NCBI GenBank assembly: GCA_002914805.1
Contig: JXTB01000864.1
Span: forward strand, 18,269-82,268
Direction of reading: 5' to 3'
DNA length: 64,000 nt
DNA from: Parasponia andersonii
Taxonomy: Eukaryota; Streptophyta; Magnoliopsida; Rosales; Cannabaceae
Positions 58,710 to 64,000 of this stretch are shown here, piece after piece. Both the position numbers and the translations under genes were made by a program. Position 1 is the stretch's first letter; each line of letters begins with the position of its first letter. Below the pieces are notes generated by a model. It ran no database searches. It saw only the letters and a program-made list of their open reading frames with translations, and had not been told where the DNA came from.

Positions 58710-60086
58710 GTCAAAAACAACAGTTCATTGAATGTAATTGAGAAAAATGAAAACTTGAGACTCAGCACACTGTCATTAGCCAGGTCAACCAATAGGAGTA
58801 CATTGCATGCCTAGCCATTGCAGAAAAGACCATGTACAGGAATTAAGGACTGGAAGATTCAAAAGCTTAATGCTATATTAGCGGGACACAATAATATTAG
58901 AGAGAAATTGAAGCAATTTGAAACTTAAGCTTTTGTAATTTATGCAAGCCTGATTTGCAAGAGAACTTGATGAAAAACGAGGAAATATAGCACAATAAGT
59001 CAATATTCAATAAGGGTCATGGTCATAAAATAAAGGGTTCACTTTAACCTTCATGATGATTTGATCCAGATCAATGTTCAAGACGTGACTGAACCTTCAT
59101 CGCTCACTCCATCCCTAAAAATAAAAGCAAGAAATTCAAATTTTATAAATTAAAGATGTCCTTAGCAATCACCAGAAATACGTGTGAAAATTCTACCAAA
59201 AAAAAAGGAAATGACATGGGTTAATTATAGTAATGGCTTTGAATTATATTCAGACCCTTACAAAATTTCAGACTCAAAGTAACAAAAATTGAAAAATTTC
59301 AGATGGGCTGATTTTTTTGAAAAATTCTAGATTTATTTAAAAAAATATCACTTTTTAGAAAATTATATTTTTCAAAAATATTTAGAAAAATACCATTTTT
59401 TTAAAATTTGATATTTTTCAATAATATTCAAGGTAACCAATTAGGTTACTTAGAGTAACTGGATTAGTTACTTGAAGTAACTGTTTAAGTTATCTCAGGT
59501 AACTCAACTAATTACTTTAAATATCTCATCAATTAATAAAAATTGGTATATTTTTAAATACTTTTAAAAGTTGTATTTTTATAATTAAATTTAGGATTTT
59601 TCAGAACAATTTCAAATTCCAAGATTTTTTAATTTTTTTTGAAAAATTAACATAAAAAATCAAATTTCCTCTTATATTCATACCATTTGGACACCGAATT
59701 CTCAACTTTTGTGTAATAGCCCCTACATTGTACAAATATTACAATAATGACCCCATTTGTCGCAAATTATTAGTTTTTTAGCAAAATATAATTATGAATA
59801 AAGAGTATAATTGAGTATTATTTATTTTTAAAGTTAGAATCTCTTTCTCAATCACAATTATCAAACTGTATATTTTATAAGTGACTCTTTCTGTTAAAAA
59901 TTGAATCGAAGAGAAAAAGAAAAAAGAAAGATGGCTATTGTTGCTATAATTGCATAAGTCTTAGTAATTTATTATGTAAGTTGAAATTTTGGGGTCTTAT
60001 TATTGACCACAGTTACCAAATTGTGTGCTTGGTAATAATATATTTGTATTAAATATTTAATAGTCACAACAACAAAAAGAGGATTT
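58710..60086. other. AT-rich intergenic DNA
   Basis: No gene recognised. It contains a cluster of GTAAC/GTTAC palindromes at about 59433-59516, listed separately. Confidence 0.5.
59433..59516. repeat. Cluster of GTTAC/GTAAC inverted motifs
   Basis: Within about 85 bp the motif GGTAAC or AGTAACT and its reverse complement recur at least seven times, including the near-perfect palindrome AGTTACTTGAAGTAACT at about 59475. It could fold into several alternative hairpins. Confidence 0.7.
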
Positions 60087-61020
60087 CACATTACTTAGAA
60101 AATGACATAAAAAATATTTTCTATCGGTTGTAAATCTGACGTGTATGCACTTCACGTTATAAATTAGGTGTATTCATAGACCAACATGGTAACCTTACTA
60201 CGTCAATTTCAAACTGACGTGAAAAACTTTAAACATCGGTTTAAAAGTTAAGAATAATATATTCAAAAAAAATTGCTGCAAGTAAACTAGTACCAACAAT
60301 TATGGTCAAAAAATAGTCATTTTATGAAACCTGAAAAATTTTAAACGTACATAAAACTATTATCTTTACAACCACTGAGTTGAGTTGTTGCATTTATATT
60401 TTGTATCCATATTTTGTTACCGAAAAAGAGACAAAGGAAAAGAAGAAGATGGAGAAAAGAGAAAGAGAAAGGAGGGATAATAAGGAAAAGTTTGTGAGTG
60501 TGAGAGAGATATAGTACCACATTTATATATATCCATCATTATAGTCGGATTTTATGACTAGAAAAACAAAGAAGGGGAGAGAGATGGAGAAGAAGAGTTG
60601 AAAAAATGAAAGAGAGAGTAAGTGAATAGAGGGTTGAAGAGTGAGAATCAGGGAAAATTGGGACAAAGAAGGCTATCTTATTGAAAAGCTTTGAAAATTT
60701 GAAATTTAAAATTCAAAAATGCATGTATGGAGATAAAAAGGGAGTAGTAGATGAAAATTTCGCTAAATTATTTTTTTTGAATATGGGTGAGCATTTACGT
60801 AAGTTTTAAACCAACATGGAAAGTCTATTACGATAGTTTATAACCAACGTGATAGATGATGTTTATCACATCAATTTTAAACTGACGTAATAATTAAAAT
60901 TTTATCGTCAGTTAGAAACTAACGAGAAAAAGATTACACATATATCTTGTCAATTTTATTCTATGACCGACGAGGAATTTGTAACGGGAAAAGTTACTTT
61001 TGCAGTAGTGAGTTTGTGAT
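60087..61020. mobile_element. Probable non-autonomous CACTA element
   Basis: The right end reads, on the minus strand, CACTACTGCAAAAGTAAC, a CACTA-type terminus. The left end near 60087 (CACATTACTTAGAAAATGAC) is a decayed counterpart. Subterminal motifs such as AAACTGACGTGA, AACCAACATGG and AACCAACGTGA occur near both ends and in both orientations. The middle is GA-rich with no transposase. A clean 3-bp target duplication was not seen. Confidence 0.6.
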
Positions 61021-61187
61021 AAAAAGGTTATTGTTACAATAATTACATAATTCATGGCTTATTGTTATATAAGTTGAAAATTCAAAAACTAAAGTGTTAG
61101 AACAAATATAATTCAGAAAGCTAACGCAAGTGATATTACATCTAACTCTTGAGCTTGAAAATTGACTATTCTTCTAAATATATGGCC

Positions 61188-61399
61188 AATCTAGTATTGT
61201 TGTACTGTGAACAAGAAATAATTATGAGAAAAAAGATTTAAATATTTAGTAAATTTAATTTACAAAACTGATGTGATGTTTAAAAACAGGATTTAGTACT
61301 TGGTAAATTATATATTGTGTACACTGTAAAATGTTATTTTATGTTATTTTAGATAATTTATATTATGACAATGTAATCAATTTTGAAAAACAACTTTTA
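61188..61399. repeat. Copy 1 of a segment repeated at the window's right edge
   Basis: From TATTGTTGTACTGTGAA on, this block matches 63790-64000 with only a handful of differences. It lies upstream of the F-box fragment at 62164. Confidence 0.9.
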
Positions 61400-61799
61400 C
61401 TTTACTTCTCAAATTTTGCTTAAAAAATAGCAGTTATAGAACAATTTTTAAAATTTACTTACCAAGAGTAGTAAATTAGGAAATATTTGTTCTCCCTATT
61501 TTTTCTCTAATTACTTTTAAAAATTATAACTAAAAGTTAAAGTCTAAAAAAATTCCGGAAATAATTCCAAACGAAGCCAAAAGGTCTCACTCTTCAAAAT
61601 AAAAAATAATAATAAAAAAAGAAACTTGATCTAAATTATTTTCTCTTTTCCGCGGAGAAAAAAAAACTGTATATATATATATATACACACATTTTAGGAA
61701 TTGAATATAAATTATTTTTTCTTTTCCCGCGTTCGAGCAAAATAAATATATATATAGGTATATATATTTACACAATTTTTTTCCGCTTATTTAAAAATG

Positions 61800-61961
61800 T
61801 GTTTAACCCCTTTGGTTTGCTTCAATTTCCTTTCCTTTACATTCTCCTTCTGGCTCCAATTCTCTCTACAATGGATCCGAGAAGAACGACCCTTGGATTC
61901 GTTAGTCTGAAACATCTTTGCTCGCTACAACACTTCAAATGACCATCTTCACTTTCAGGTT
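61800..61961 (+). other. Possible 5' leader of F-box gene with a short upstream frame
   Basis: A pyrimidine-rich segment is followed by a complete 23-codon frame at 61871-61942 (MDPRRTTLGFVSLK...). A splice-donor-like CTTTCAG|GTTTGC follows at about 61960. An acceptor-like AAAACAG precedes the F-box start at 62164. Leader, intron and upstream frame are inferred. Confidence 0.35.
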
Positions 61962-62163
61962 TGCATTCTCTTCGAGCCTTATCTATTACTAGACTAGAAA
62001 ATAAGCATATTATTGATTTCAAACCATAATTTTTCTAACTTGGAACCCAATAATTTCTTTTCTGATTCTTGTCTATTTTACAAATATATATATACGTATA
62101 TTTAATGAAGCCCTCTTGATTGGTATCTCTTTTGCTTTCATGAAAATTAAAACAGTTTCCCAA

Positions 62164-62300
62164 ATGGCTAACAAGAGGGTCAAAAAAATGGAGGATCCAA
62201 CAGAAGAAGAAGAGGACCAGTTCTCGAAATTACACGATTCAATCATGATTGACATTCTCTGTTTGCTATCCACATTCAAGGGTGTTCAAATGAGCATCCT
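62164..62300 (+). pseudogene. F-box/LRR gene, N-terminal fragment cut at an N
   Basis: From ATG 62164: MANKRVKKMEDPTEEEEDQF, then SKLHDSIMIDILCLLST and GVQMSI. This is the start of an F-box like that of the gene at 10521 (LSELHDRVIRRILCLVP...QMSLL). An N at 62301 follows, after which the sequence is LTR, so the rest of the F-box and all LRRs are missing. Whether this is a real insertion or a false join cannot be told from the window. Confidence 0.8.
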
Positions 62301-62301
62301 N

Positions 62302-63787
62302 ACGAAAATCGAGAAATTAGCATAGGAATTGCACCGTTTTGCGTGCCACGAACTGGTTTCGTACCGGGACTCGATTTTGACAAAATTTATATCTAAACCA
62401 ATGTTTTGGGGTGTTCTGAATTTAGTGGTGACTTCCGTTTCACAATCCGAGACTCCGTTTGAAAAGTCAATTTTCAAGTGAACGTAACGGAACTCGAATA
62501 TCTTGTCCGAACAACCTGGTGACGAATTGAGGATATTTCGAACGTCGTTAGCCCAGCGTAACTAATATTTCGAGGTAGGGGATTCAATTTCCTTGTTTAT
62601 TATTATTTTCATTGAAATTGGAATTTATTATGAAAAATGAAATTTTGTGATTTTATCAAAATAAATTATTTGAATAGTTATTTTGATGAACTATGAATTT
62701 GTGAAATATCGTAGACCGCTCTAGATGTTTTTTAAATATGATTTTGTACAAGTTTTTATACTTGGAATTTTGTAAAACCATGGAGATTGTACTTTTGGAT
62801 TTTTAAGTACAAAATGGGTTTTAGTTAAAAATCAGAGCATGTCTAAGGTGTTAAATTACTGCATTGACTGTTTTAAGATTATATATATTTCACATGTCAT
62901 ATGATCATGCATGAGAGTTGTCTTAGGCATCACGGTATTGTAGTAGGCGGACTGATACACCCGCCTTCGGTGAGAGCCCGTAAACCTGCGCGGGGTTTGT
63001 TTTCTGACTATCTCTATTCGGTAGGCGTAAGCATTCGGTGCCCCTCCGGTTCGGTAGGATTTGACACATGGGTGTCCCTCCGGTTTTCAGAGATAGATGT
63101 CAGGCAGAGAGCACTCAATACATGTAGTATGAGTTGCTCTAGTTGTGATGAGAGGATGAGAACTCTTGTGATGTGTTGATTTATGTGATGTGCATTATGA
63201 TTATTTTAATTGGGATTTTTACATATTTTGATTTGGATATTTGGTTTTGGTTTTAGCATGGATTTCTTTAAACGTTTTAAATCCTTGATATTAATGGAAG
63301 TGTTTACCAGAACTATTAACCATGCAGATGTTTTAGAAATTTATAAAATGTTTTTCCCAAAAAGGGAAAAATTGGGTAACCTACTGGGCAATTTGTGCTC
63401 ACCCCCCCCTTCTTTCTCTACAGGTGGTGTCCCGTGTGACATCGACGATCAACATGCGGCATAAGAAGTCAATAGTTATTTATTGTTGTGTCTTGGTAAT
63501 GTTAGGAGTGTGAATACAAGACTCGTGACTAAGTCTTGTTAAGTTTATGGATATTACTATCTTTCTTGTTAAGTTAATTATTTTGAAAATTTCTGTAACC
63601 TATTATGCCATAACTAGCTTGATGTTGAGGTGTAAATGGTGATGTATTAGTTTATTTTAAAATTTTGGTTTTCCTTATAAATTTCCAGTCTGTGTTTAAT
63701 GGTGACTATGAACTGTGGAATAGGTCCCAAAAAAAAATTATATTAAATTTTCCTTTCTGCCACTACCCCGGGATTTGGGTCGTGACG
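62302..63787 (+). repeat. Partial gypsy LTR (Tekay-like)
   Basis: The sequence follows the inner and 3' parts of the LTR at 23213-25776: a TTTTGGGGTGTTCTGAATTT phrase, GAGGTAGGGGATTCAATT, AGCCCGTAAACCTGCGCGGG near 62975, AACCATGCAG near 63318, a GTGCTCACCCCC segment and the end GGATTTGGGTCGTGAC. The LTR start is missing at the N junction. Confidence 0.8.
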
Positions 63788-64000
63788 TCAATCTTATATT
63801 GTTGTACTGTGAATAAGAAATAATTATGAGAAAAAAGATTTAAACATTTAGTAATTTTAATTTACAAAACTAATGTGATGTTTAAAAACAGGATTTAGTA
63901 CTTGATAAATTATATATTGTGTACACTGTAAAATGTTATTTTATGTTATTTTAGATAATTTATATTATGACAATGTAATCAATTTTGAAAAACAACTTTT
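63788..64000. repeat. Copy 2 of the 61188-61399 segment
   Basis: The block matches 61188-61399 to the end of the window with few substitutions. It begins immediately after the LTR and runs off the edge, so a longer duplicated unit probably continues outside. Confidence 0.9.

Overview
The window is plant nuclear DNA, most likely from a eudicot. It is AT-rich, contains no bacterial-type operons, and its recognisable genes belong to plant F-box families. Most of it consists of degenerate plant transposable elements. Nothing here points to a new biological system; the main interest is how a small F-box/LRR gene family has been duplicated and broken by transposons, plus several assembly joins that create false duplications.

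Layout. 1-2.9 kb is AT-rich intergenic DNA with a possible SINE and a degenerate repeat array. 2.9-8.4 kb is a complete but dead Ty1/copia element on the minus strand, inserted into that array. 9.7-12.3 kb holds an F-box/LRR gene (open frame 10521-11699) with a CT-rich leader; its likely C-terminal part is displaced and broken. 13-20.2 kb is a series of solitary or truncated LTRs, a 92-base sequencing gap, and a 105-bp tandem repeat. An F-box relic at 20.2-20.9 kb directly abuts one LTR and carries an inserted segment flanked by a 15-bp direct repeat. 23.2-31.5 kb is a full-length, inactivated Ty3/gypsy element resembling the Tekay/Del lineage, with perfect 5-bp target duplications. 33-39.3 kb is a decayed CACTA (En/Spm) DNA transposon on the minus strand.

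39.3-43.9 kb has an RNase H-like scrap, a SINE with 15-bp target duplications, local repeats and an F-box 5' relic. 43.9-48.4 kb is an Athila/Tat-like gypsy deletion derivative (gag remnant only, tRNA-Asp primer site). 48.4-52.9 kb is the 3' half of a second Tekay-like element. 55.6-57.1 kb is a three-exon gene of the At2g35280-like F-box family and is the best candidate for an intact host gene. 58-61 kb is mostly intergenic, with a likely non-autonomous CACTA element. 61.8-63.8 kb has the start of another F-box/LRR gene, cut off at an N and joined to an LTR. The last ~210 bp repeat the sequence at 61.2 kb, so a further duplicated unit may lie beyond the window.

The F-box proteins would act as substrate adaptors of SCF ubiquitin ligases; no functional link between neighbouring genes can be read from the sequence. 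Single Ns at 24272, 32276 and 50850 each separate two copies of the same sequence, and the N at 62301 joins unrelated sequence. These four should be treated as suspect joins, not as biology.
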